Source: Streptomyces viridochromogenes DSM 40736 (GTDB lineage Bacteria > Actinomycetota > Actinomycetes > Streptomycetales > Streptomycetaceae). From it: a DNA stretch of 64,000 nucleotides. The stretch is from contig NZ_GG657757.1 of NCBI RefSeq assembly GCF_000158955.1, positions 5,110,278 through 5,174,277 on the forward strand, read 5' to 3'. The position numbers and the translations under genes were made by a program. A model generated the notes under the pieces. The model saw only the letters and a list, made by a program, of their open reading frames with translations. It ran no database searches and was not told the DNA's origin. Below, in pieces: positions 53,101 through 61,032 of this stretch (position 1 is the first letter of the stretch; the number at the start of each line of letters is the position of its first letter).

Positions 53101-54677
53101 TCACGCTGGACGAACTGTCCACGTACGGCGGCGCACCGGCCACCGTCCCGGGTGACGATGTGGCCCCGGTTCCCTACGGCCTGGTCGACCTGCCGGCGAA
53201 GCAGGCCCGCATGCCGGTCTCCCTGGACCTTGTCCACGGAGAGCACACACTGCTGCTCGGCGGCGCTCGCTCCGGGCGCTCGACGGCACTGCGCACCCTG
53301 GCCGGCTCCCTGGCCCGCAGCACCTCCCCCCTCGATGTGCACGTCTACGGCATCGACTGCGGCTCCAACGCCCTGCTGCCGCTGGTGCGTCTGCCGCACG
53401 TGGGCGCTGTCGTGACCCGCGACGAGCCGGACCGGGTCCGTCGCCTGATCCAGCGCTTGCAGGTGGAGGTCGCCCGCCGACAGCAACTGCTGGCGATGGA
53501 GGGCGCTTCCAGCGCGGCGGAACAGCGCGCGGGAGCGTCTCCAGAGGAGCGCCTGCCGTGGATGGTCCTGCTCCTGGACAGCTGGGAGGGCTTCGCGTCG
53601 ACCTTCGAGAACTACAACTATGGTCAGCTGCTCGAAGCGGCCCAACGCCTCTTCCGCGAGGGTTCCGCAGCGGGTCTGAAGGTCGTCATGACGGCCGACC
53701 GCAGTGGTCTGAGCGGGCACGTCTCCTCGGCCTTCGCCGACCGTCTCGTCATGCGCTTCGCCGACCCGAATGACTACTCCACGGCCGGTCTGCAGGCTCG
53801 CGAGGTGCCGAAGAACATGCCGCCCGGACGCGCCCTGCGCATCACGGACACAGGTGTGGACGAGACACAGATCGGCCTGCTGGCGCAGGACCCTGCCGGC
53901 CAGGCCCAGGTCCGCGCGCTCCGCGAGATCGCGGAGGAGGCACGGGCCCGCTACGGCCGCGTCCCGGCGGGCCGCCGCCCCTTGCGGGTCGACGCCCTGC
54001 CGGCACGCATCACCGCGTCGGAGGCGATGGCCCTGGACCCGGACTTCGTCCCGCCGTCGCCGCTGTGGGCGATGCTGGCCGTGGGCGGCGACGAACTCCA
54101 CCCCATCGGCATCGACCTGGAGGAGAACGGCCCCGGCTTCGTCATCGCGGGCCCGCCGAAGTCCGGTCGCTCCACGGCACTGCTGTGCGCCGCGGAGTCC
54201 CTGCTGCGAGCGGGCACGCCCCTGGTGGTCGTGACACCCCGTCGGTCCCCGCTGCGAGACCTTGAGGGCCGTGAAGGCGTTCTTGGCATGCTCAACGCGG
54301 AAAGCTCGAGTGATGACCTGGAGGAAATCCAGGATCAGCTCGACGGGCGGCCCTACGTCGTCGTCGTCGACGATGCCGAACTCCTCTACGACGCGCCCTT
54401 GGACGAGCCACTGGAAGGCGTCATCCGCAAGGGGGCCGACGGTGGTGTGGGCCTGCTCGCTGCCGGCACGACGGACTCCCTGTCCAGCCAGTACCGTGGC
54501 TTCGCGGTCGAGGCCCGCAAGTCCCGCAACGGCATGCTGCTGACACCGCAGAGCTCCTCGGACGGCGAACTGTTCGGCATCCGACTGCCCGCGAACAGCG
54601 GGGGCGGGGCAGCGGGTAGCGGGCTGTTCGTGACGGGCGGAGCGTTTGTGCCGGTGCAGGCCGTGATGAGCACGTGA
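50199..54677 (+). CDS. EccC/EssC-type type VII secretion ATPase (FtsK/SpoIIIE family)
   Basis: 1492 residues. N-terminal FHA-like region (~115-205), two membrane helices (~258-300), then three FtsK-like modules. Module 1 has a full Walker A GTTGAGKSE (Lys689) and Walker B LVLVIDEF. Modules 2 and 3 read GGARSGRST (Arg1027) and GPPKSGRST (Arg1324), with LLLDSW and VVVDDA, so Lys and catalytic Glu are replaced. The FHA plus fused modules match EssC-type motors. ATG 50199 follows GGGGAGG. WXG100 genes lie 3 kb downstream; no EccB, EccD or mycosin is visible. Confidence 0.9.
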   Translation: MRMLVTVVREGGEPEDVVVTTDDTATAGDVAEVLAQAVGDTVAAPAGGSGNVVAMPGTSLASLPGYGTAVAGAPALWADGELCDPAAPAAGVLRDGMRVSVDRSIGPLLRKGEPVGQYELRVAGGPGSGRVVRLGVGAATAGSAPTCSLPLPDASLPPIALRLTIDLQGTVTLTPEAGAGVRLNDDAVAAGAPWPLGGVVRVGDSLLVLDKVTEPDAHLSPMSEGGLAYNRPPRLSPLRPRRRLAVPVPPSKGERARFQFIMAFMPMLFGLSMYFFTKQIYMLLFCLMSPLMMLGQWISENREGKKKHKTSLKQYKKDLAAHEAELVTLGKEEQRARREDNPDPAEILLFATGPRRRLWERRLTDPDAMQLRIGLGALPSDVELVFARGTSHDEEPPEPPTLPDVPVTLPFARLGVVGIAGDRARALATARWLSVQAAVLHSPRDLSLVSLAATPSAGAEWHWAHWLPHTNPDEGQDCVALVGFDSEGISRRVNELLNELARRKAAREQHNMTGQLYPDANVLLILDGARLLRRVPGVPQLLTEGPQYGIFALCIDEDERLLPEECKAVVAWSPDASHHVRVRGYGLEAVGDVLADQVPYEWCELLARSLAPIRDVSRDDADSALPTSARLLNLLNLPNPAGTDVERIWQAGGSTTAAPIGLAADGAFVLDIRRDGPHALVAGTTGAGKSELLQTIIASLAVANRPDALNYVLIDYKGGSAFMDCARLPHTVGMVSDLDAHLTERALASLAAELHRRERILFEAAAKDIEDYNDTRKLRPELEPMPRLVLVIDEFASLVAELPDFIAGLVDIARRGRSLGVHLILATQRPAGVVSADIRANTNLRIALRVTDASESMDVIDAPDSGAIAKSTPGRMYVRSGAQSLVGVQSARIGGRRPATGQTGPKATLIPLPWNAYARPLPRRDESKDDGTMVTDLAVLVDAVRDGAERMGFGEQRSPWLPPLAESVTLDELSTYGGAPATVPGDDVAPVPYGLVDLPAKQARMPVSLDLVHGEHTLLLGGARSGRSTALRTLAGSLARSTSPLDVHVYGIDCGSNALLPLVRLPHVGAVVTRDEPDRVRRLIQRLQVEVARRQQLLAMEGASSAAEQRAGASPEERLPWMVLLLDSWEGFASTFENYNYGQLLEAAQRLFREGSAAGLKVVMTADRSGLSGHVSSAFADRLVMRFADPNDYSTAGLQAREVPKNMPPGRALRITDTGVDETQIGLLAQDPAGQAQVRALREIAEEARARYGRVPAGRRPLRVDALPARITASEAMALDPDFVPPSPLWAMLAVGGDELHPIGIDLEENGPGFVIAGPPKSGRSTALLCAAESLLRAGTPLVVVTPRRSPLRDLEGREGVLGMLNAESSSDDLEEIQDQLDGRPYVVVVDDAELLYDAPLDEPLEGVIRKGADGGVGLLAAGTTDSLSSQYRGFAVEARKSRNGMLLTPQSSSDGELFGIRLPANSGGGAAGSGLFVTGGAFVPVQAVMST

Positions 54678-54685
54678 AGCGTGAG

Positions 54686-54712
54686 GGGCTCCCGCATACT
54701 GAGCGGGAGCCC
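54686..54712. terminator. Terminator hairpin after the EccC-type gene
   Basis: GGGCTCCCGC-ATACTGA-GCGGGAGCCC, perfect 10-bp stem, 8 bp after the stop and between convergent genes. Confidence 0.85.
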
Positions 54713-54738
54713 TCTGCGCTGACTTCCTGACAATGAAA

Positions 54739-55356
54739 TCAGGACTTCGTGTTGCGAACGCCCTCGCCCTTCGGCCTATTGCCGCCCGTGGACGAGATGG
54801 GCGGTTCCTCGGGGCCGAAAGTCCGGAGAATCCAGAGACGACGCCAGATTACTGCAACGTTGAGGCCGAGGCAGATGACGGCCAGTGCCGAGGTGCCGTA
54901 AGCCGGCAGGTTCGCCGGAGGGTCTTCCACCCAACTCTGAGCAAGAATCCGGGTCGGGTCCTCAGGGTCGTATGTGACGATCATGGAAGCACCGGTGTGC
55001 GTTTCGGGAAGCATTCCGGCGTAGTCCCAGAGCTTGACCTCAGTGCCTGCCTCGGGACTGCTGACGAGACGGACCTTCACGTACTTCGGCTTCGAGTCGA
55101 CGACGATGACCTGGGCAGCGGCACTCTCCCCGCGGGAACGTAGGTCTTGCACCAAGGAACGCGACGGGAGTATGAAGGCAAGGGTCATCCCCACGCATAG
55201 CAGAAACAGGAAAAATCCGGCCAGAATCAGACGGAGTTGCGGGAGCGGAGGCCGCGGCCTCCATGCCTTAGCCCTGGCGGCTTCCTGGCGCGATCTGGCG
55301 ACGTGAGGCGGGAGTTGACGCTGCTCCGCAGGGCGTTTCCTTCTTTTCTTAGTCAT
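54739..55356 (-). CDS. DUF3592-like membrane protein
   Basis: 205 residues. Basic N-terminus, helix ~44-64 (ILAGFFLFLLCVGMTLAFIL), an extracytoplasmic beta-rich region with VRLVSSPEAGTEVKLWDYAG and ASMIVTYDPEDPTRILA, and a second helix (~150-170). The pattern is that of DUF3592 proteins. It follows the large Gly-rich protein by 12 bp and is probably co-transcribed with it; could be its partner or immunity protein. Confidence 0.65.
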   Translation of the reverse strand: MTKKRRKRPAEQRQLPPHVARSRQEAARAKAWRPRPPLPQLRLILAGFFLFLLCVGMTLAFILPSRSLVQDLRSRGESAAAQVIVVDSKPKYVKVRLVSSPEAGTEVKLWDYAGMLPETHTGASMIVTYDPEDPTRILAQSWVEDPPANLPAYGTSALAVICLGLNVAVIWRRLWILRTFGPEEPPISSTGGNRPKGEGVRNTKS

Positions 55357-55368
55357 ACCGCGGCCACC

Positions 55369-56829
55369 TTATGGAAACCATCCACCCACCGTGTTCCTGA
55401 CGCCTGATGCGGCGTTACCGATCGCATTTCCTGCACTCCTGGCGGCGCCCGTAACAGCGTTGACTGCCTTCTTACCAGTTTCGCTCTTGATGAGGTAGGA
55501 GGCGGCGTAGCCGATACCGAATCCGACTACGACACCTGCTGCGATGCCCCAGCCGACCGGACCCCCAGCGAGCGCAACCAATGCCGTAGTACCCCAGGTT
55601 GCACCCATGCCGGCCGCCATGCCGCCGACATTGGCGGCCACGGCGACGTCTTTCTCCTCACCGTTGCTGATATCCCAGCCGATGGCGCCAATAGTGAGAA
55701 GACTTCCGACAAGAGGTAGCTTCCCACCGGTCTGAATGGTGCGGCCCCACAACGATGTGGTCCTCGGCCTGAGCTCGGGAACCTTGTTGATCAGCCAGCT
55801 GCCACCATCAGCGATGGATGCCTCCATCAACCGGGAGAGCGGCCCCATTCCATACTTGGAAAGAATGCGTTCCGCATCGCGCGCAGACTGTGCGGAGGCC
55901 TTGGCGGCACGAGTGGTTGCGTTCTTGAATCGTCGCCGATCTGCCTTGCTCATGGCGTTGAGGCGCTGCTGCTTCAGCTGGGCTGCTTCTCCTGAGAACG
56001 CCTGCGCCATTTCCCAGAAGTGGTTGGCGTAGTTCGACTGAAAGCCGATCACGCTGGCAAGCAGACCAGCACTGTCGGACCAAGTGTCTGCCGGGTCGAG
56101 CAGCTTCATCGCGGCGATCTGTGTGTGCTTCCAGGCGAGGTCCCAAAGTTCTGGGTCATCTCCCTGCATGAGTGCCCGATTGAACACGGCCATGGGCTCG
56201 TCCTTCGTGAACTGTCCATGGAAGAGCGCGGCCCCCTTGTCGAAGCCCGGTGCAGGTGTTTCGGCGTTGACCGCCGTGGTGAACGCGGCCCCGAAGACCT
56301 TCACGTCGTCCTTGACGGTCAGAGCGTTGGCTCTGACAATTGTCATCGGCAGATTCTTGACTAAATCTGGATCCATCTTGGCGAAGAACGTCGAAGTGAA
56401 ATCGGGGTCGCCCGTGTGCTTTGTCAGCTCCTCGGCGATGCGGTGGAATTCAGGCCCCGCTATGCTCGGATCGAGCTGAGCCGCCCTGTTCGCTTCCTCC
56501 GCAAGTTCCTTTCCCGCGCCTCGAGCCTCGCTCATCGTAGAGATAGGCTCGCGAAGCTGTACCATGGCGCCGGGTTTCTGAATCCCTTTGTGGTCAAGTT
56601 CCATCGCCGCTGCGAGTGCCTGGCGGCGGCGAAGCATGGGCAGCTCGTCATCGACCCAGCTGGCGATCTTTGCGATTTCGGTCAGATTGCTCGTCTCTAA
56701 CCCAAGTTTGCGGAATCTGCTCGCATATGAGGACTTTGCCGCATGGAGGTTCTTGATACTGGACTCAAGATTTTTGATCGTCCTCAAGAGATTTCCCGGG
56801 TTGATTCCGGAGAAGTTGGGATCAACCAC
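55369..56829 (-). CDS. Large putative T7SS-associated protein (paralogue 1)
   Basis: 486 residues from GTG 56829 (AAAGG 7 nt upstream, overlapping the preceding stop; ATG 56853 is an alternative). N-terminus helical and WXG/LXG-like with the segment WVDDELPMLRRR (residues 58-69). The C-terminal ~110 residues are a Gly/Ala-rich hydrophobic zipper ending GGWFP. The segment and the tail style recur in the protein at 59415-60857. A TTA Leu codon (56362-56364, codon 156) implies bldA dependence. Local G+C is visibly lower than the neighbours. Substrate or toxin-like role is inference. Confidence 0.65.
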   Translation of the reverse strand: MVDPNFSGINPGNLLRTIKNLESSIKNLHAAKSSYASRFRKLGLETSNLTEIAKIASWVDDELPMLRRRQALAAAMELDHKGIQKPGAMVQLREPISTMSEARGAGKELAEEANRAAQLDPSIAGPEFHRIAEELTKHTGDPDFTSTFFAKMDPDLVKNLPMTIVRANALTVKDDVKVFGAAFTTAVNAETPAPGFDKGAALFHGQFTKDEPMAVFNRALMQGDDPELWDLAWKHTQIAAMKLLDPADTWSDSAGLLASVIGFQSNYANHFWEMAQAFSGEAAQLKQQRLNAMSKADRRRFKNATTRAAKASAQSARDAERILSKYGMGPLSRLMEASIADGGSWLINKVPELRPRTTSLWGRTIQTGGKLPLVGSLLTIGAIGWDISNGEEKDVAVAANVGGMAAGMGATWGTTALVALAGGPVGWGIAAGVVVGFGIGYAASYLIKSETGKKAVNAVTGAARSAGNAIGNAASGVRNTVGGWFP

Positions 56830-57154
56830 TGGTGGCCTTTCCCTCCGCACCATCGGCCAATTTGGGATCGATCAGTACCGCGGCGGCGCCCGAACCGATG
56901 AGCGACTCCCGTACTTGTTCCGTGGGGATGATGACCCAGGGTTGTTCCTCTCCTATGGCCTCGACCAGCGTGGAGACGGACGTGAAAGCCAGAGCCACGA
57001 GCTGCTCCTCGCCACCTTCTCCTGCCATGGGCACGAGGATGACCTCCGCGGTGCTGTCGCTGAGGGGAGAACCGTCAGGACCTTGAGGCATCTCGGTCAT
57101 GGTGGGCAGTACGAGGGCTTCGGGGGCGTCCTGCGCCGTTTCGATTGAGGCCAT
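56822..57154 (-). CDS. Small SseB/SAV_915-like protein
   Basis: 110 residues. Contains VALAFTSVSTLVEAIGEEQP, WVIIPTEQVRESL and AAVLIDPKLADG, resembling the C-terminal half of SseB-type or SAV_915 family proteins. Overlaps the next gene by 8 bp. Often encoded beside T7SS-like substrates in actinobacteria; a chaperone or accessory role is inference. Confidence 0.6.
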   Translation of the reverse strand: MASIETAQDAPEALVLPTMTEMPQGPDGSPLSDSTAEVILVPMAGEGGEEQLVALAFTSVSTLVEAIGEEQPWVIIPTEQVRESLIGSGAAAVLIDPKLADGAEGKATSG

Positions 57155-57335
57155 TGCCTCAGATTATGAGCTAATGGAGTGGCAGGCAAAGTTAATTGCC
57201 GGACGGATTATAGGGAGTCATCGAGTTGACGGTCGCGGCTTGCCACTTCACAGAGGGATAATGCCGACGCGCTCGGAGAGTGCTGGTGCGGCGAGGACTC
57301 GCCAGCCGAAAATACGATGAATGAGGGTGAGTGCT

Positions 57336-57638
57336 GTGCCAGATTCGCAGGCCAAGGTGCCCAATCCGCGGAAGGCGGACCTTGAACGTCTGCGGAGCGA
57401 CTTGGCCAAGGAGGTGGAGAGTCTCAGGAAGGCACTCAAGGGCCCGACCGAAGAGATCGGTGGCGACAAGGTCTGGGTCGGGAGGAACGCTCGAACGTGG
57501 CACAGGGAACTGGACGGACGGCACAAGAAGTTGGGTGAGCAGGTCGACAGGCTGCTTCCCCTCGTCGACGCGGCCATCCGCAGCGAACCCGAGAAGGTGT
57601 TGCCGACTGAGGCGAGGATGTACAACACGGGCGCTTGA
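57336..57638 (+). CDS. WXG100-like protein (100 residues)
   Basis: From GTG 57336 with GAGG 9 nt upstream. Helix-turn-helix layout with a WVG turn (KVWVGRNARTWHREL) between helices rich in Leu/Glu/Lys. Lengths and turn match Esx-type T7SS substrates or partners. No C-terminal YxxxD/E signal is present. Divergent from the SAV_915-like gene. Confidence 0.65.
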   Translation: MPDSQAKVPNPRKADLERLRSDLAKEVESLRKALKGPTEEIGGDKVWVGRNARTWHRELDGRHKKLGEQVDRLLPLVDAAIRSEPEKVLPTEARMYNTGA

Positions 57639-57681
57639 GCTCCGGAGGAGTAGGCCCTTGAGTCCCGCCAAAACGCCGCCG

Positions 57682-57724
57682 GGGGCACCCCGTTCGAGGT
57701 TCGATGACCTCGAAGGAATGCCCC
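57682..57724. terminator. Bidirectional hairpin between WXG genes
   Basis: GGGGCA...TTCGAGGT-TCGATG-ACCTCGAA...TGCCCC: 8-bp inner and 6-bp outer stems between convergent genes. Confidence 0.75.
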
Positions 57725-57758
57725 GGCAGGCTGCGACGTCCGCGCGTTGCGCGTCGGC

Positions 57759-58019
57759 TCAGGTGGCGCGCTCGATGTTGTCGGCGCTGGTGTTGGCCGA
57801 CTTGCTGGCCTCGTTCAGCGTGTCGACCCACTTGTCGAACGTCGGCTTCACGTCGTGCCAGTCGTTCCGGAAACGGTCGGCCTTGGGGCCCTTCCAGTAA
57901 CCCGAGCTCTGGCTGGTGGCCGTCTCCAGAGCCTTGATGAGGCCCTGGAGGTCGGTGGCCTTCTTGCCGAAGAGCTTGGACAGCTCCCGAAGCTGAGTGA
58001 GATCTGCACCGCGATCCAT
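57759..58019 (-). CDS. WXG100 (EsxA/B-like) protein
   Basis: 86 residues from ATG 58019. Two amphipathic helices around the WKG turn (SGYWKGPKADRFRNDW). Length is typical of Esx proteins. The tail SANTSADNIERAT lacks the YxxxD/E signal, so it may be the partner of a signal-bearing protein or use another cue. Divergent from the next WXG gene across 204 bp. Confidence 0.88.
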   Translation of the reverse strand: MDRGADLTQLRELSKLFGKKATDLQGLIKALETATSQSSGYWKGPKADRFRNDWHDVKPTFDKWVDTLNEASKSANTSADNIERAT

Positions 58020-58223
58020 GGCGATCCTCCCCGTGTCACATGAGTAAACGGACTATCCGTTTGCAACAAGGGACGCTACCGCACCAGATGTAGTTGCAGT
58101 CCAGTGCCTTCGGAGATCAGCGGTTCGTGTGAACAAGTGGTGTTCACCTGGGTCAGGCATCCGATGAAGATCTGCACCGAGCGCCAGTATGCTGGGGCTT
58201 CTGGGACAGCGGGGGAGGCTGCT

Positions 58224-58484
58224 ATGGCAAATCCTGACATTCAGGAACTCAATCAGCGGGCCAGCCAGCTGAGGTCGCTGGCCGACCACATCGACTCTCT
58301 TGTCGATGCCGCCAAGAAGCACAGCACCACTGGGATGAAGACCTGGTCGGGTCCGAACGCGGACGACGTACGCGGGCGGCTCAGGAGTTGGCACACGACA
58401 TGCGGCACGGTCGCCAAGGCGCTGCGCGACGAGGCGCACAAGTGCGCGCAAGATGCCAAGGATCTGAAGGACGAGAAGAAGTAG
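58224..58484 (+). CDS. WXG100 (EsxA/B-like) protein
   Basis: 86 residues from ATG 58224 (GGGGGAGG upstream). WSG turn in TWSGPNADDVRGRL; helices on both sides. Same length as the divergent neighbour and likely its heterodimer partner. The lysine-rich end (DLKDEKK) has no YxxxD/E motif. One Cys in each distal helix (HTTCGTV, HKCAQD) is uncommon for the family. Confidence 0.88.
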   Translation: MANPDIQELNQRASQLRSLADHIDSLVDAAKKHSTTGMKTWSGPNADDVRGRLRSWHTTCGTVAKALRDEAHKCAQDAKDLKDEKK

Positions 58485-58525
58485 CGCGGGCGCTGCCCCT
58501 GCTACGGCGAGAGGAACCTGCACCA

Positions 58526-59365
58526 GTGCCCTCGTATGACAGCTCCCGGGTCCGCTTCAGGCTGGCGGACCGTCACATTGCCGTGTTCGCACACCTCTTG
58601 GACGGCGAGACGCCACCTGAGGAGCTGTGGGAGTCACTGGTCGAGCTCCAGCGCATCGGTCTGGTCGGCGAGGAGGGTGAACTGGCGCCGGTTCTCCGCG
58701 AGCCGCTCGGCGCCCTTGCCGACCCGATGGTCATGATCCAGGTGGAGATCACGGGCGAGCATGGCGTGGTCAACCACGGTGTGATCGTGGGCCAGGAGGC
58801 CGTGATCTCACACGACGGCTGGCCGGGGGAGGAGGAGTCCGAGTACGTCTCCATCGAGCCGAACACCCTCGTGTGGGAGCTCGCCCGCAAGGTCAACCTG
58901 CACCGGACGGAAAAGACTGAGGAAGACGCTCCCGGTATCCGTGTCGAGACGACCATGGGAGCGCTGGACGCCGCGTTCGTCGCCCTGGAAGAGCCCGGCC
59001 CCGACGACGACGTGACCCGCGACCTCGTGCGCAAGACACTCATCGACGCGGACACCACCCTCAAGGACCCGGCCTTGGGCCAATTCCTGGACCTGGTTGT
59101 TTCCCTGAACGCCACCTGGCGCATCACCACCGCCTGGGACGGCGAACACGAAGGCAAGCGCTCCACGATGGTTCGCGCCTTGGCCGTCTGGGACTGCGGC
59201 CCCCTCGGCTACTGGATCCGCGAACAGCCCGAAGAACCCATCATGCCCGGCCAGGTCGGCCCGGACAGTGCACTCGTCCTGGTGAAGTCCGACTCCGCCG
59301 AAGTGTGGGAGAAGATCACGGATCTGCTGCCGGACAAGGAAGAACTGCTGACTGCCGGCGAGTGA
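58526..59365 (+). CDS. ESX-associated (possibly EspG-like) protein
   Basis: 279 residues from GTG 58526 with AGAGGA upstream; the longer frame overlaps the WXG gene. Mixed alpha/beta, soluble; features include RFRLADRHIAVFAHLLDG, VQVEITGEHG-type strands and ALAVWDCGPLGYWIREQP. Position directly after a WXG100 gene and general build suggest an EspG-like chaperone for T7SS substrates, but I cannot confirm the family. Confidence 0.5.
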   Translation: MPSYDSSRVRFRLADRHIAVFAHLLDGETPPEELWESLVELQRIGLVGEEGELAPVLREPLGALADPMVMIQVEITGEHGVVNHGVIVGQEAVISHDGWPGEEESEYVSIEPNTLVWELARKVNLHRTEKTEEDAPGIRVETTMGALDAAFVALEEPGPDDDVTRDLVRKTLIDADTTLKDPALGQFLDLVVSLNATWRITTAWDGEHEGKRSTMVRALAVWDCGPLGYWIREQPEEPIMPGQVGPDSALVLVKSDSAEVWEKITDLLPDKEELLTAGE

Positions 59366-59414
59366 GCCCCCGGGGAGGCCGGCATGGCCCGGTTGCATTC
59401 CGCGGGGCGACCAG

Positions 59415-60857
59415 TCAGAACCAATTCATCGGATTCGCCTTGGACTTGGCGATGCTCTTCCCCAGGTCCTTTGCCTTGTCACCGACCCAGCCGGCCGCCT
59501 TGCCGGCGCCCTCCTTGATGTCGTCCCAGTGCTGGACGACCTTCGCGCCGCCATAGACGAGGCCCGTTCCCACCGCGAGGCCGATGGTGACCGGGTTCGG
59601 GGCCACCATAGCCGCCGTGAGGGAGGCGTTGAAGCCGACCTCGGCGACGTCGGCGACGTACGCCGCGCCCTTCTTCTTGAAGGCGTCGACGGGGTTGCCC
59701 TGTGATATGACGTTGGCGGCACTGAAACCGGTTGACAGGACCCCGCCCACGATGCCGGCACCGCGCAGGAAGCCTGCGGTCTTGGCGGCGGCGCCGAGGC
59801 CAGTGCGCAGGGCCCCCGCCCCGCGTGCGGCGTTAGTGGCCTCCGCGACGGAGTTGGCGAACCGCTGGCTGTTCGCGGCCTTGGTGAACACCTTGATCAG
59901 GCTGGCGTTGCCGGCGCGGGCGATCGCTTGGCCGGAGTGCGTGAAACCGCCATACATCCTGGCCGCCTGGTCGGAGCCGACCAGGCTGTCGATGACTCCG
60001 TTGGCGCGGAGCGTGTTCATCAAGGGCGTGGCGCGCACCCAGTTGTAGCCCTGGCCGATCAGGTCTCCGCGAAGGCCGCTCGAGAGGGGGATGCGGGAGA
60101 GGCTCTGGTAGGTGCTGCTCCGGCCGAAGAGGGAGCCGAGCTGTCCGGGCAGCCAACTGCCCGGAGCGCTCAGCGACCGTATTTTCGGAGCCCACTTGAC
60201 CAGGCCGTTGCCAGCGGACCGGATGAGTCCGCTCTCGGAACCACGCAGGACCACGCCGAGCCGCGTCTTCCAGGTGCGCAGCGCACCCGCCTTCAGGGAG
60301 TTGCCCAGCAGCACTTTGGTGAGTGACGTGCCCTGTATGGTGACGACGGCCGTAGCGGCGGTCACGGATCCCCAGTCGCCGTAGAGGCCGATCATGGTAG
60401 CGATCGTCTCCTCGTGCGGCTGGAGCCCGGGTATTTGGGATATGGCGTGGGCCTCCAGCCGCTGGATCCAGTCCGCCAGCGACTCGTCAGGCTGCCGTTT
60501 GAACTTGTAGGAGTTCGGATCGCCGCTGGCCGCAACGGAGTTGGCTAGCACAAGGTCGTCCGGTCCGAGGCCCTCGCTCTTGTACTTCTCGATCTCCTTG
60601 GGGCTGAACCCGGCCCACATGAGCCCGGCCTGCGGGTCACCGCTCTCCAGCCGTGCGAAGACGGCCCGCTTGCGCAAGTCCGGTGCGGTGTCCTTGACCC
60701 AGCCGCGCAGAGGCTTGAGCGTGGTCAACTTGCTCGTCACGCCGAGCCTGGACGCTCTGGTGAATGCTTCATCCACCCTGTCCTGGACGCCGCCGCGCCC
60801 GTCAAGCAGCTTCGCGAGCTGGTCCAGGTCGTCCGGATTCACATTGCGCATGCCCAC
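59415..60857 (-). CDS. Large putative T7SS-associated protein (paralogue 2)
   Basis: 480 residues from GTG 60857 (GGGGA upstream; ATG 60851 possible). N-terminal helical region with WVKDTAPDLRKR (residues 53-64), aligning with WVDDELPMLRRR of the protein at 55369-56829. A long amphipathic/hydrophobic second half (Gly/Ala-rich, ~360-450) ends in NPMNWF. No toxin active site is recognised. Convergent with the EspG-like gene. A T7SS substrate or membrane-inserting effector is inference. Confidence 0.6.
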   Translation of the reverse strand: MGMRNVNPDDLDQLAKLLDGRGGVQDRVDEAFTRASRLGVTSKLTTLKPLRGWVKDTAPDLRKRAVFARLESGDPQAGLMWAGFSPKEIEKYKSEGLGPDDLVLANSVAASGDPNSYKFKRQPDESLADWIQRLEAHAISQIPGLQPHEETIATMIGLYGDWGSVTAATAVVTIQGTSLTKVLLGNSLKAGALRTWKTRLGVVLRGSESGLIRSAGNGLVKWAPKIRSLSAPGSWLPGQLGSLFGRSSTYQSLSRIPLSSGLRGDLIGQGYNWVRATPLMNTLRANGVIDSLVGSDQAARMYGGFTHSGQAIARAGNASLIKVFTKAANSQRFANSVAEATNAARGAGALRTGLGAAAKTAGFLRGAGIVGGVLSTGFSAANVISQGNPVDAFKKKGAAYVADVAEVGFNASLTAAMVAPNPVTIGLAVGTGLVYGGAKVVQHWDDIKEGAGKAAGWVGDKAKDLGKSIAKSKANPMNWF

Positions 60858-61032
60858 GTTTCAAATCCCCAGAGCGTGTGTTCCGGAACCAGCCGGTCAC
60901 GGCTGTGGAGTCGCTGACCCACTTTACGGACGAGGGGTCCCGCGAGACCGTTGGATCACCCTCTCTTTACCATGTGCAAACGCATTCTTGAGTGAGATCA
61001 CCACGCTGACTCCGCATGCCCCAGGGCCGTGC

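Noticed and set aside
51537..54101. 854-codon minus-strand ORF within the EccC-type gene
   Set aside because: Antisense shadow; the plus strand carries clear FtsK motifs throughout.
50199..54677. Chromosome-partition FtsK
   Set aside because: The FHA-like N-terminus, only two membrane helices, three ATPase modules and the absence of a gamma domain favour an EccC/EssC-type motor.
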